Source: Symbiodinium natans | Taxonomy: Eukaryota; Sar; Dinophyceae; Suessiales; Symbiodiniaceae | Direction of reading: 5' to 3' | Assembly: GCA_905221605.1 (NCBI GenBank) | Contig: CAJNDS010002734.1 | Span: 901,779-965,778 of the forward strand | Length of the DNA: 64,000 nucleotides | Shown: positions 20,206 to 31,900 of the stretch, one piece after another | Layout of the letters: each line of letters begins with the position of its first letter | Position numbering within the stretch: the first letter of the stretch is position 1 | Notes under the pieces: model-generated | The model's database searches: none | The model's input: only the letters and a program-made list of their open reading frames with translations | What the model was told of the DNA's origin: nothing | Position numbers and translations under genes: made by a program

Positions 20206-21000
20206 AGGTGTTTGTGCGTGTGGCTCTTCTCGCTACAAGAGCAATGGCCAGTCCGAAGCACAAGATGGGAAGTCCGGCAGGAGAAAAGAAATGTCCAGAA
20301 CCGACAGAGCGTCGGAGAGCCGAGCATGGAACTTGGAGTCTTTGAGCATCCAAGCCCATAGACGTAAGAACCCGGCTTACTGTCATTGTTTTGCAGGCCG
20401 AGCAGATCAGACGCAGAGGACGGACAGGGGATCAACGCATAGAGTTGTTTTGTTTGCCGGTTTAAGGTTTATGTCTCTGGATTGAGATGTGGGGTTCAGA
20501 GCCTGGCTCTTTCAGGTGGCTATTGGGCTATTGACAAAAAGGTTGTCTGGCATGGTTGGGGAAAAATTGATTTGCAAAGAAGCTTGAAAGCTTCAAGAAA
20601 CAGCACGTGCAGCAGTGATATAGTAAACCCTAAACCCTAAACCCTATCAAAGCCTTTACCCTCAATGCCAAAAAAATAAAAAATGTATGTGTTTCGTTAT
20701 GAGCAGCTCGTGCGATAATCTTTCGGTTTAGGGCCTAAACCCTAAACCCTAAACTAGAGCGAGCTGCGGGTGCTGCGTTAAGCAGCAGCGAGCGTTACCG
20801 CGTGGCGACAGGCCCGCGGACGAGCCCGAGCCGTCCGGCGAAGCCTGGCGAGGGCTCGGGGCCAGTGCGCGCGATGAGCGCGGCCCACGCTAGAGGGGTC
20901 GAACCCGCGTGCCAGCGTCAGTCTGGCCCCAAAGAGAATAACCCCAAACCCTCGGTTTTAAAGTTAAAACCACGCATCCTCCCCGTTAGGATTCAGGGCC
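20206..21000. other. Intergenic with short CCCTAAA arrays
   Basis: Short CCCTAAA arrays at 20623-20645 and 20730-20755. A GC-rich block 20760-20930 contains CGAGCCCGAGCC paired with GGCTCGGGG (hairpin). No gene is supported. Confidence 0.45.
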
Positions 21001-21950
21001 TTTAGGGTTTAGGGTTCAAGGCCTTTAGGATTTAGGATTCAGGGGCTTTAGGGTTTAGGATTCAGGGCCTTTAGGGTTTAGGATTCAGGGCCTTTAGGGT
21101 TTAGGATTCAAGGCCTTGAGAGTTTAGGGTTTAGGATTCAGGGCCTTTAGGGTTTAGGATTCAAGGCCTTTAGGGTTTAGGATTCAGGGTCTTTAGGGTT
21201 TAGGATTCTAGGCCTTTAGGATTTAGGATTTAGAATTCAGGGCCTTTAGGATTTAGGATCCAGAGCCTTTAGGGTTTAGGATGCAGGGCCTTTAGGGTTT
21301 AGGATTCAGGGCCTTTAGGGTTTAGGATTTAGGATTCAGGGCCTTTAGGATTCAGGGCTTTAGGGTTTAGGATTCGAAGCCTTTAGAAGGTTTAGGATTC
21401 AGGACCTTTAGGGTTTAGGATTCAGGGCCTTTAGGGTGTAGGATTTAGGATTCAAGGCCTTTAGGATTTAGGATTTAGGATTCAGGGCCTTTAGGATTTA
21501 GGATTCAGGGGCTTTAGGGTTTAGGATTCAGGGCCTTTCGGGTTTAGGATTCAAAGCCTTTAGGGTTTAGGATTCGGGGCTTTTAGGATTTAGGATTTTT
21601 CTGGAAAACGGAGGGTCACCCAAAACCATCGTTTTTCAGTACTAAAAAATCGCATTTTTACTGCGGGTCCGGCCAAATCCTGGACAGGGCCTTTAGGGTT
21701 TAGGATTCAAGGCATTTAGGGTTTAGGATTCAGGGCCTGGAGGGTTAGAATCCAAGGCCTTTAGGATTTAGGATTCAGGGGCTTTAGGGTTTAGGATTCA
21801 GGGCCTTTAGGGTTTAGGATTCAAAGCAACCCTCGGTTTTATAAGTTAAGTCTCTGCGTCCTTTAGGATTTAGGATTTAGGATTTAGGATTTAGGATTTA
21901 GGATTTAGGATTTAGGGTTTAGGATTTAGGATTTAGGGTTCAGGGCCTTC
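21001..21950. repeat. Minisatellite of GGGCCTTTAGGGTTTAGGATTCA units
   Basis: About forty degenerate units of roughly 22-24 bp, each a telomere-like TTTAGGGTTTAGGATT joined to CAGGGCC. A non-repeat break sits at about 21597-21690. The end (21865-21940) collapses to pure 7-bp TTTAGGA units. Confidence 0.9.
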
Positions 21951-23080
21951 TGGAGGCTCTCCCAGACCCTCTCGGACCAGACCTAGGCTTTTTGGGACCA
22001 TTTCTGAGCCTGTTCGGCTCAGTTTCTGAGCCTTCTTGGGCTCCTCCCGGACAGTTTCCGAGCCTTTTTCGGCTCCCCTCGGACAGTTTCTGAGCCTTTT
22101 TTGGATTCCTCCCGGACAGTTTCTGAGCCTTTTTAAGCTCCTCCCGGACAGTTTCTGAGCCTTTTTGTGCTCTTGTGCTCCTCGGACCGTTTCTGACAGT
22201 TTCTGAGCCTTTTAGGCTCCTCCCGGACAGTTTCTGAGCCTTTTTGTGGTCTGCTCGGACAGTTCTGGCTCCTCCCACACCGTTTCTGAGCCTTTTCAGG
22301 CTCTTCCCAGATTCTGAGCCTTTTTGTGCTTCTCTCGGACCGTTTCTGAGCTTTTTTGGGCTTTCCCAGACAGTTTCCGAGCCTTTTTCGGCTCCTCCCG
22401 GACAGTTTCCGAGCCTTTTTAAGCTCCTCCCGGACAGTTTCTGAGCCAAAAAGGCTCCTCTCGGACAGCCTCCTGGACAGTTTCTGAGTCTTTTGTGCTC
22501 CTCCCGGACCGTATCTGACAGTTCTGAGCCTTTTTAGGCTCCTCCCGGACAGTTTTTGAGCCTTTTGTGCTCCTCCCGGACAGTTTCTGAGCCTTTTTAG
22601 GCTCTTCCCGGATTCTGAGCCTTTTTGTGCTCCTCCCGGACCGTTTCTGAGCTTTTTTGGGCTCCTCCCGGACAGTTTCTGAGCCTTTTTGGGCTCCTCC
22701 CAGACAGTTTCCGAGCTTTTTCGGCTCCTCCCGGACAGTTTTTGAGCCTTTTTAAGCTCCTCCCGGACAGTTTCTGAGCCTTTTTGGGCTCCTCTCGGAC
22801 CGTTTCTGAGCCGTTTTCTCCTCCTCCCGGACAGTTTCTAAGCATTTTTAAGCTTCTCCCGGACAGTTTCTGAGCCTTTTTGGGCTCCTCCCGGACCGTT
22901 TCTGAGCCTTTTTGTGCCTCTCCCGGGCCATTTCCGAGCTTTTTGGTGCCCCCCTCATTGAACCGAAGATTTTATGAGCCGTCTTTTGGGGCCTTTCGTC
23001 TAAACCATTTCTGGGCTTCTCTCGGACCATTTCGGGCTTCTTCCGGGCCATTTCTGAGCTTTTTCGGGCGCCCCCACCAC
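21945..23080. repeat. Hairpin-unit minisatellite, about 32-bp period
   Basis: Roughly 35 copies of CCCGGACAGTTTCTGAGCC followed by TTTTTNGGCTCCTC. Each unit holds GAGCC-TTTTTN-GGCTC, a 5-bp stem hairpin. It abuts the telomere-like minisatellite directly. Confidence 0.92.
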
Positions 23081-23260
23081 CTGAACCGAGGATTTTATAC
23101 CGTCGCCGGCCCTTTGAACCAGGACTTGACTGGGGCCCTTCGTCTAAGTCATCTTCACGACCCGAACCGAGCATATTATAAATCGTCAACGACTTTTGAA
23201 CCGAGGATTTTACGTGTGACTGGGGCCGTCGACGGCTTTTGAACCGAGGATATTAGGTGT
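23081..23260. repeat. GAACCGAGGATTTTAT repeat tail
   Basis: Four to five units with core GAACCGAGGATTTTA or GAACCGAGSATATTA (about 23086, 23165, 23199, 23241, and one at 22962 inside the preceding array). Confidence 0.75.
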
Positions 23261-23367
23261 GAAGGCTATATTATAATACGGAAAGCGATAGCCCAACAAC
23301 TATATGAAAACCCTAAACCCGCCCAAGGTTGAGATGTGGGTGGGTGGGTTGGGAGAGCGCGTTGGAC

Positions 23368-23412
23368 CCGGGCGCACACCACAACACACGTCCCGCGTGG
23401 TGGTGTGCGCGG
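23368..23412. repeat. GCGCACACCAC inverted repeat
   Basis: GGGCGCACACCAC (about 23370) pairs with GTGGTGTGCGCG (about 23399-23411) around CGTCCCGCG, forming a stable hairpin beside a CCCTAAA/CACTAAA array (23424-23480). Confidence 0.75.
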
Positions 23413-23553
23413 AACATTGAACAAACCCTAAACCCTAAACCCTAAACCCTAAACACTAAACACTAAACACTAAACACTAAACACCTAAAGTCTAAGTCTA
23501 GGGTTTAGGCTTCGCCCGTCACAGTGCACGAAAAGAAGACATGACGCTCACGC

Positions 23554-23684
23554 ACCAAACCTCAACCCCAGCTCCTCAGCCCTCACCCCCCCACCTCAGC
23601 CGCCCAACCCCTCAGCCTCAGCCCGGAACGGCATCCCCACGTAATAGTCTTATGTCGGGGATGGCATTGCCCCACCCCCACCAA

Positions 23685-23716
<32 letters not shown>

Positions 23717-23905
23717 ACCTTCCAAGCAAAGAAACACCTTCATCCTTATTTTTGCCTCCTCCCCTACCCCACGCTCTGTTTGGCCACCTCCTCCTCAGCC
23801 CCAGCCCCTCACCCAAGAAAAGCAAAAAACAAAACCCCCCAAAATCCCTCAAAACCCCCCCAAAACCCCGGACCCAAACCCTATACAATTTCTATAAACC
23901 CTCCG
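23554..23905. repeat. GC-rich dispersed repeat, copy 2
   Basis: Same block order as 1-425: CTCAACCCCAGC start, GGAACGGCATCCCCACG, GGGGATGGCATTGCC, purine-pyrimidine alternation (GT here), 'aaaaccccggaccca' and ACAATTTCTATAAACCCT end. Confidence 0.75.
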
Positions 23906-23919
23906 CAGAGTCACCTGCG

Positions 23920-24690
23920 CCGGCGTCGGGGCAGGTGTGGCCCCTGCCGGCGCCGGAGGGGGGGGGGGGTGACCTGCCTGCTAGCTTTGCAGATGTTGTA
24001 ACCATTGTGATTAATCGACATCTTGAGACTCTGAGGGCCGCGCAAAAAGCAAAAGCGACGAAAAACACACGGCGATTCGTGTTGTGTCATGTATAGCCAA
24101 TGTAAGAAGTAAGCTGTTTCCTTCACCTCACCGAAAGAACCTGAAGGAATTAGTGTTTAGGGTTTAGGGTTTAGGCTTCAGGGTTTAGGGTTGACTACAG
24201 TGTGTTAAAAAACTTGAAACGCAGGACTACGTCTAGCGCAAACGCTGATAATTACGACATTTGTTTGCTTCGTTCAATATATATTCCAATACATATAATT
24301 CATATGGCGTTCACAAGAGGCGTGCTCTTCTCCAGCATCAGCCCTCCCGGCGCCGGGCGGGGCAGGTGGCGGTGGCTTCGTTGAAGGTTTAAGGTTGAGT
24401 CGGTGGTTTAAGGTTTTGGGTCAAATCGTTAAACATTCTTCTCGCATTCTCATTACAAAAAACTGAGGAACACAAGACAACATGACTTTCATTACTTCAA
24501 AAAATAGTTACTGACAGAAAAAATGGTTGCAGATCTGAAATATAAAGAAATTGTATTTCTTGCATGCCTTTGAGGCCTCCCCCGGCGCCGGGAGGTGCGC
24601 CGGCCTGCCCCGGCGCCGGGAGGGGCGCCGCCTGCTCCGGCGCCGGGAGGGGCGCCGCCTGCCCCGGCGCCGGGAAACACGAATGGGCTC
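23920..24690. repeat. CCCGGCGCCGGG palindromic units
   Basis: Perfect GGCGCCGG dyads occur at about 23949, 24349 and four times in 24576-24676, where a roughly 28-bp unit (GGAGGGGCGCCGCCTGCCCC type) is tandemly repeated. A TTTAGGG array lies at 24150-24190. Confidence 0.75.
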
Positions 24691-24699
24691 TGGCTAAAG

Positions 24700-25118
24700 C
24701 AAAAGCGAAAACATTATAATTCCTTTGTATAATGAAATGAATATCGTTCCTAGCTATGGGAATGGCAAGGAGGCGTGCCTCCTCCGAGACAACGCCCGTC
24801 CCCTCCTGTCCTTGTCCCGCTAGAGGTTCAAGATGGAAAAGAACATCTTTTCGTCCTGGGCTTCCTGAGAAGGCGCTCTGAGACAGATGCCGCGCAGTGA
24901 AGTTGCTTCGCAGTCTTTTACACCCTGATTGTCATCATTTCCTTCCACTGGTGGAGCTGGCATCCAGGCTCAAACATGGGACTTCCACTCCGGGACAATG
25001 TCAGGGTCTTGACTACAAGGGCTCAATACTGCCATCAGTTCATCCACGCAGGGGTGTTGCTCTCAACCCGCTCAGTGCTTTTAAGTTTTTCAGGTTCTGT
25101 GAGCGTGCCGCTGTCGCC
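24700..25118. other. Upstream region of the Lys/Arg-rich gene
   Basis: No gene is supported. A TTTTTCAG acceptor at 25085-25092 lies just ahead of the ATG used below and may be a cis or trans splice site. Confidence 0.4.
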
Positions 25119-25589
25119 ATGGTGGTACGTGGTGGCGCGGTCGTTGCATGCGAGATGGAAGACAGCTTGGTGGCAGCGGAGCCCAAGAAGGCAAAAGCTG
25201 CCCGGAAAAGCAGAGCCAAAGCAGGCTGCAAGAAGCCGCCGCCTCGCAGATCAGCCTTTGCCGGGAAAGGCGTTCCAGACGAGGGCGTTGAGCGTCGAAA
25301 AGCACTCTCTCGGATTTATGAGCAGCGTCGAAAAGCCCGGCAGGACATCGACAGAAAAGTCGCCAAGTCGGCGGCCCCGGGATCATGTCTGAGAGATGAA
25401 ATCGCGAAGGCCAAAAACTTCAGCAGCGTGACGGACGTGCTGCGCGACTGTCAAGTCCGTGTGGCTCATGAGCTGAAGCGTGTTCGGGAAGCTGGCCGTG
25501 AGTTGGTGATCGACTTCGAAGAGCGAGAGACCTTTCTCAAAATCATCCAGCACAGGCTATCCCTTCTGGGTGAAGACGACGATGCTTGA
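25119..25589 (+). CDS. Lys/Arg-rich small nuclear-type protein
   Basis: From ATG 25119 (MVVRGGAVVACEMED) to TGA 25587, about 156 residues. The start was chosen because TTTTTCAG lies 26 nt upstream and upstream codons lack coding character. The N-terminal half is basic (KKAKAARKSRAKAGCKKPPPRR), like a nuclear or DNA-binding tail. The C-terminal half is a charged helix (RVAHELKRVREAGRELVID) ending LLGEDDDA. No family recognised. Composition resembles the basic N-terminus of the C5-MTase at 18798, so it may belong to the same mobile or chromatin gene set (inference). Confidence 0.6.
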   Translation: MVVRGGAVVACEMEDSLVAAEPKKAKAARKSRAKAGCKKPPPRRSAFAGKGVPDEGVERRKALSRIYEQRRKARQDIDRKVAKSAAPGSCLRDEIAKAKNFSSVTDVLRDCQVRVAHELKRVREAGRELVIDFEERETFLKIIQHRLSLLGEDDDA

Positions 25590-26777
25590 AGGGCTTCTAC
25601 ACTGCAGCTGCACATGTCAGCGATTCGTTTCTACACAGAGATTGCGCTTTGATTGGGCCGTGTCCTTGGATGCCCAACGTTTTCTTCTCATGTTCACACA
25701 TGAGGTCCCTTGGGGGAAATGCGTGAAGTGTTGTCGCCCTGACAGTGGAAGTCTATAGCCAACTCAAGACACCCTGACTAGTCTTAGTCAGAGTAAGAAG
25801 TGCAAAGACTCAGAGCCCAGGGCATGACAGCACGTTCCAGCATTAGGGGCAGTCGGAAATAGCATTTGCGACTGATGCGTTGGCAGCTGCGGCGTCCAGG
25901 TCCGAGATTTGTTTCGGAGTTCCGCTACATGTAAACTTAAACAAGGTGTTCGGAAAACTCAAAGGACCTGAGCGTAGTTGCTACAAGTTTCTTTTGGAGG
26001 AGGAGCGTCCGAGCGCCCGGGACCCAAACCAAAAAGATTAACTCAGACGCCGTAAGCTTCCACAACCGATAGCTGCTATTTTCGGTGAGAGCACGGATCA
26101 CCCAAGCACTTCGTATGCCAAGTCACACTGGCAAGTTCATTATTCTTGTACCCGGTCAGGAAAGGAAACGTTTCAGAGAAGGCGACAGTGCGTTTAAGGG
26201 GGTGTGCCTGATGGCCCGAGGCTTTATGGTCATAGCGCATGCGCAATGCGGAGCAGAAGTTGATAGGCTAGGTGCGTTCCCGTCATGTCACCCAGTTCCC
26301 TAGGCACCGCGAAGCCCACAACGACTTGCAAACCCTGAACCCAGTGCGCAAGCCCAAGTGGCAGTTAAAGCTACATCGCGAAGACAATCATCACATCCTC
26401 GCCAGGCAAGAGAATGACATCAGGGAAGGCCTGCAAAGTGTCTGTGGATCCAGGGCATGTGCAGTGTTCTGGTCCACTGGTTGCTCTGGGATAGGCTGTG
26501 TAAGAGAAAGATATGCCACAAGTGTTGCTTCACACCAACAATGATATGAAGCCCAACCCTAAACTAGCGATGTGCCTTGGTCCCCAACTCGTCCCCAAGT
26601 TATTCACACCAATCACTTGAGTACCCCCCAAACAAACAAGAGACGCGTCACGGCAGAAGACAAGCCTTGATCATCCGTCGAACCCAGACATCCAAAACCC
26701 TTCAAACGATAAGACTGAAAACAGGAACTCCTATTTGAGGTCTCCCGTGTGTGGATTCGTTTGGAGCGATCTTGACT
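25590..26777. other. Intergenic, no supported gene
   Basis: Only short frames without recognisable features. A small inverted pair ACACCCTGACTAG/CTAGTCTTAGTCAG-like occurs near 25765-25795. Confidence 0.4.
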
Positions 26778-27200
26778 TCATGCGTCGCAGAGACTAAGAA
26801 GTGTTGCAAGCTCTAAAGGTGTTATTCCACTTGCCATGATTAACTCCGTGAAGAAACTGCAGAGCTTAAGCCCTGTGTGCAGGATTCCGTAGCGCCGCGC
26901 CGCACTCTGCTGCATATACTTGGAAACACTGGTCACTAGCCCTGGGCCCTGGGCAGACCTTTGTAAATGTTTCTTGTCACTCGCACCCTTCCGCCCCTTC
27001 GGATCTGCTGCAGGCATGTCCACGTAAATTCCTTGTCTGGGCCGAGCACCGTGCGCAGGCACGACCTCAAGCCAGTAGTAGTTGTGACCTGGCTCCTCTG
27101 CGTAGCATTGTGGCTTATCACCTTGTGCAGGTGCACCCCCGCCTGACCCATGCTTTTTGGTGAGTGCAGCCAGGTAGAGCCCTTGTGGTGCGATGCACAA
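26778..27200 (-). CDS. Possible exon of an unknown minus-strand gene
   Basis: A 140-residue frame ending at TGA (26778-26780). It has balanced composition (YYWLEVVPAHGARPRQGIYV; FFTELIMASGITPLELATL) and is not repeat-driven, but shows no family motif. It contains one copy of the GCACAAGGTGATA motif of the neighbouring minisatellite. Real coding status is uncertain. Confidence 0.3.
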   Translation of the reverse strand: MCIAPQGLYLAALTKKHGSGGGAPAQGDKPQCYAEEPGHNYYWLEVVPAHGARPRQGIYVDMPAADPKGRKGASDKKHLQRSAQGPGLVTSVSKYMQQSAARRYGILHTGLKLCSFFTELIMASGITPLELATLLSLCDA

Positions 27201-27479
27201 ATGATACCATGGCCGAAGTTTCGGCTGGACGCCGCTGGTGTAATGAAAAAACTAGGCCACCCGGCACCCGAAACCGAGGCGGGAACCGCTCAGGTAACCT
27301 TTCAGCCTAAAAGATTACTTGGGCGGGCCTTGGGGTTTGGCTTAGGCTTTGGGGGGTATTGGCTATCAGCTTGCGCAGGCGCAACCAAACCCCAAAACCT
27401 ATCACGCGCAGCCCCCTTAAACCCTGACGCAAGAGGGCTTCCGCAGCACAATCACTCTGAGCTCCAGGCCTGAGAGGGC

Positions 27480-27715
27480 TTAGGTTTAGGGTGTAGGACG
27501 TAGGCTAGGGTCTAGTGTCTAGGGAACAGGGGCCAGGTTTAGGGTTTCGGTAGGGTCTGGGGCTTAGGCCAGGGTTCTAGGGACCACCTAGAACCTACAC
27601 CCACTATGGCCCTATGCGCCGACTCTCTCTTAGGGTCTCGGGCTTAGGCCAGGCTAAGGGTTTCGGACGACCACTATCACCCTTTGCGGGCGACTAAACC
27701 CTAACCCCTCCCTAA
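27480..27715. repeat. Degenerate TAGGGTTT-type DNA
   Basis: Irregular TAGGGTCTAGGG and CGGGCTTAGGCC units with an imperfect duplication (ACCACTATSRCCCT at about 27601 and 27670). Confidence 0.5.
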
Positions 27716-28400
27716 ACCCAGCAACTAGCTATCACCTTGTGCAGGCGCAAACCACCCCAAAAAAAACCCAGCAACTAGCTATCACCTTGTGCAGGCGCAA
27801 ACCATCCCAACAAAAAAACCCAGCAACTAGCTATCACCTTGTGCAGGCGCAAACCACCCCAAAAAACAACCCAGCAACTAGCTATCACCTTGTGCAGGCG
27901 CAACCCCCCCCCCCCCCAAAAACCCACCCCCCCCCCCCCCCCCCCCCAAACCCAGCAACTAGCTACCACCTTCTGCACGCCCCCCCGCCCCCACCCAAAC
28001 CGAACCCTCCCCGAAACCCAGCAACTAGCTAAATTATCACCTTGTGCAGGCGCAGAACCACCCTCCCCCTCTGAAGCCTAAACCCTAACCACCCCCAAAA
28101 AAAACCAACAACTAGCTATCACCTTGCGCAGGCGCAACCACCCCCCCCCCCCCCCCGCCGACAAAAAACGAACATCACTGGTTCCCCAAGCCCGAACGCT
28201 ACAAGGTTTTTGGGTTTAGGGTCTAAGGTTCAGGCTCCAACCCACCCACAACAACCCGGGACCTATCACCTGTAGCAGGCGGCCCCCTCCCCCACCACCT
28301 CAACTCTAAACCCTACTACTAAGGCCTAGCAATCACCTTGTGCAGGCGCAACCCACCACCTATTAACTACCACCTTGCGCAGGCGCTACTGCCCCAAAAC
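27716..28400. repeat. CAACTAGCTATCACCTTGTGCAGGCGC minisatellite
   Basis: About six 50-60-bp units between 27716 and 28135, with looser copies at 28260, 28325 and 28365 and upstream at 27110 and 27360. Each has AACTAGCTATCACCTTGTG followed by CAGGCGCAA and a C/A-rich spacer that often expands to poly-C. Confidence 0.9.
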
Positions 28401-28512
28401 CTGAATACTCTCCTCCACTAAACCCACAAAGTTTGTTGACTTTCTTTCAAGCAAACTGATCCTACTTTTGTCCTAAGCCCAGGTTCTCTCAAAGAAAAAA
28501 TCATGGTTTCAG

Positions 28513-28770
28513 CCAAAGAAAACAAATCTGTTTGTGTTTGGCATAGATATTCATGTTTTGGTGGAAGGCAAATTCATAGCTTTTCTGAGTCTTTGCGATG
28601 ACACATAATTGTCCGAAGTCCATGTTTCTTTGGAGCAAAACGAACATCATGAATCATGAGTCCAGTCAAAGAAAACAAACAGGTTATCTTTTTTGTGGCA
28701 CAGATTTTTGTTCTTGTTGTTGATGGAGAAGTCAGCTGGCTTTCCCTGAAATACTGAGGGGCACATCAGA
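28513..28770. repeat. Degenerate direct duplication
   Basis: CAAAGAAAACAAA at 28513 and 28669 begins two diverged copies of about 95 bp, each with TTTGTGTTTGGCA/TTTGTGGCA, a GATGGAGAAG/GGTGGAAGGC step and a GATGACACAT/GGGGCACATC end. No coding frame. Confidence 0.5.
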
Positions 28771-28865
28771 CAACAAACCTCCGGAGATCGACACAAAGAG
28801 CCTTTCTAAGGCCACCCAAGTGTTAGCATAAGGGGAACATCCCAAATGCTACTGGCAGCAAGTCC

Positions 28866-28893
28866 TAAAACCCTAAACCCTAAACCCTAAACC
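28866..28893. repeat. CCCTAAA array ahead of phosphofructokinase exon
   Basis: Four CCCTAAA units immediately before the first recognised exon; a TTTAGGG array (29006-29055) follows that exon. Confidence 0.85.
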
Positions 28894-28929
28894 CTGCTTA
28901 AAAGCCTGTTTGCTTCCACTTGTCGCCAG

Positions 28930-31900
28930 GGGCGGCTTCGATGCCGAGAAGATCTGCGACAACTTGCAGCGGCTGGGTTCCTCGTCCGCGTTGGGGCAGA
29001 TTTTCGGTTTAGGGTTTAGGGTTTGGGGTTTAGGGTTTAGGGTTTAGGGTTTGGGGGGTGTTGAAACTCCTTGCGCGGCCGCGCGTAAGAGCTTGTAGCG
29101 CAAGACGCAGCCAGGGGCTCTTGGCAACAGCCAGAGCCCTTGACTGCAATAAAGTACAACGAACTTGACCTCCCCGAAGAGTTCGTGGTCGTCCTGTCAG
29201 GTTTCGTTTTCAGGAAGAAACGTCTGCAACTATAGCTGTCATTCCAGAATTCTTGCAGGAATTACGGTCCTTTTTCTGGTGGGCGGCGATGGCACACAAT
29301 TCGCAGGACACCTGCTGTATGAGGCAGCACGAGTCCCAGCTAACAATCGGCATGCTTCTCTGCTTTGCTAATGCCCTTGCCAACTTGCCGCGCTCGTACT
29401 TTTCCCTGTGCGCAAGCTGAACCCGAACCCAGCAGACCTTAAACAACTGATTTCTAGAGCTAAAAGGAAAGCGACGACTCGACGTGAGCATCGTGGGCAT
29501 TCCCAAGTCTATCGACAACGATGCCTGGGACGCAATTGCTTGGCGGGTGTAGGGTTTAGGGGGTTTGGAGGGAAAGTTTGGGCCACCGCGGCGCAGATTT
29601 TCTGAATCATTTTTCTTGCAGCAGGGCAGAAGAAGATGCGCTGCCGGTTCGTCGGTGTAGATGTGCAAACAATCTGCCGTAGCAGCCGTAGTTGTCGGGC
29701 TCATGGGTTGTGAGGGTCAGCCGACATCGGGACGTTTGCCATTCTTGGTCCCTTCGATTCTCGCAGGAACGCAGGGTTGTTCAAGAGTTATCATGGGCCC
29801 TTTTTTTGGATGTCCCTTAATGGCTACCGCCAGTGCCGACCCCAAGAGCTGCGAATTGCCAGAGCTTGAACCGCAGAAGCCCTGAAGACCCGTGGCAGGG
29901 TGGGGCGGTGGGGCAGGGAGCAGGGGGTAGGGGGGGGGGTGGGGGAGGGGGGTGGGGTGCGGAGAGCATGGGGGGGGGGGGGGGGGGGGGCGGGGGGCAA
30001 GACAAAGACTTCACGGCCACCGACCCCAGCAGTCAGCGGATAGCTTTCATGGTCGTCTCTTCGTTTAATCTTAAGAGTATCAGGATGGGTTTTGATTATT
30101 TCAAAAGTATCAAGTCGGGGTTGAAACATAAACCTTACAGAACCACCCAGGACGTGGTCCTGTTTGACCGGACCTTCGGGTTCGAGACTGCGGTGGCAAA
30201 GGCCTGCTTAGCCAACATCTCGTGGACAACTACGAAGAGATAGAGAAGCGTTGGTGAATTTGTTTACGCATATATATATATACACACATATATATATATA
30301 CACACATAGATGTGGATATTTGTATACGCATTTGGATATTCTGTATTTATCTAGATATGACAAGGAGGACATCCGACGCGAAAGCTTACGCCCTAAACCC
30401 CAAGCCGTGGCCCTAATCCCAATTCGCCCTAAGCCACCCTAGACCCCTCAACCTTAAGCCGTAAACGCCAAACCCTAAACCCTAAACCCTAAACCCTAAA
30501 CCCTAAACCCTAAACCCTAAACCCTAAACCCCAAACCCCAAACCCCAAACCCCAAACCCCAAACCCCAAACCCCAAACCCCAAACCCTAAACCCTAAACC
30601 CTAAACCCCGACTGCTGTCTGAACCGCCAGGCATCGGAAGTGATCCGCAATGCCTTGGTGGAAGCCAGCAGTTGTGACCGAGGCTTCGGGGCTTAGGGCT
30701 GCTTCGGGTTAGGGTTTAGGGTTTAGGGTTTAGGCTTCAGGGTTCAGGGTTTTAGGTTTAGGGTGTCGGGTTTAGGGTTTAGGGTTTAGGGTTTAGGCTA
30801 AGGTTGGGGGATGGAGTGGGGCGGGGGGGGGGGGGGGGGGGGGCGATTTCAAGTTCTAGGCTTAGCGGGTCAGAGGTTGCTAAGGGCCTCCGGTTTCAGT
30901 CCTTGCGCGGGCTTTTGGCGTTCCAGGCGTCGGCATTGTGAAGCTCATGGGCCGAGACTCTGGCTTCGTCGCCATGCACGCCGCCACCGCGGCAGATGTG
31001 GTGGACCTCTGCATGATTCCCGAGGTGAACGTGAAAATGACGCTTGGGCAGGCCCTTGGGATGTTTTCGATGTTTCCCCCCCAGTGGGATTTCACCTGGG
31101 TGATATTGAGGAGTATCTTTCAGAGAGTACCCTAAACCCTAAACTTTAAACCCCAAACCCTAAACCCGAAACCCTAAACCCTAAACCGGGGCCATGCAAG
31201 GAAAGATGTCCTCGAACATGTTGATGCCACCTTGGCCAGAAAGAAGTACATGGTCATCGCCGTCGCAGAGGGCGCCGGGCAAGAGCACCTAGGACCGGGA
31301 GTAGGCCCTTTTTTTCCTTTTTTAGGGTGGGGTTCCCTTAAAACCAATAAGGGCACCCTTTTTTTTCCTAGGTTACTCCCGGGTCTAGGCACGTCTCCAC
31401 GGGGAAGAAAGACGATACGGGCCATACAATCTATGGCGACATCGGTGTGTTCCTGAAGGACACCCTCAACAAGCATTTGTCACTGTGACGCAATTCACAG
31501 CCTGGCGACCGTTTTGACCTGCAACACAGGTGCGTAGTCACGGTTACAGTAAAGTGCAGAGGCCAGCAGGGTTTTCAGAAAGGGTCCTCAGTGTGACCGA
31601 CTATTTCACCGCCTATGGTCTTGATCACTTGTTCAACTTACCAGACGGTAGCGATATAGCATTGCTTGCAACGGCTAAGTGTCTACGTGGCCCCCCAGAC
31701 AAGGAAGCCTTCTGGGGGTCGCACGTTCTACATCGATCCGTCGTACATCATCCGATCCGTTCCCATCACTCCCAACGATCACATCTACTGCGTCCGCCTG
31801 GCCAACGACGCGGTTCACACGGCCATGCGCGGCTACACCGGAGTTTGCGCAGCCTGGGCCAGCAACAGAAAACAGGTGTGCACGTGTGTCTCTGTATCCT

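Noticed and set aside
20890..20925. tRNA-like T-arm (GGGGTCGAACCC)
   Set aside because: No matching acceptor, D or anticodon arms could be folded around it.
22244..22444. Open frames in the 32-bp minisatellite
   Set aside because: Repeat-driven peptides with no independent support.
27716..28135. CRISPR-like direct repeats
   Set aside because: Spacers are C/A-rich expansions rather than unique sequences, unit lengths drift and there are no cas genes; eukaryotic minisatellite.
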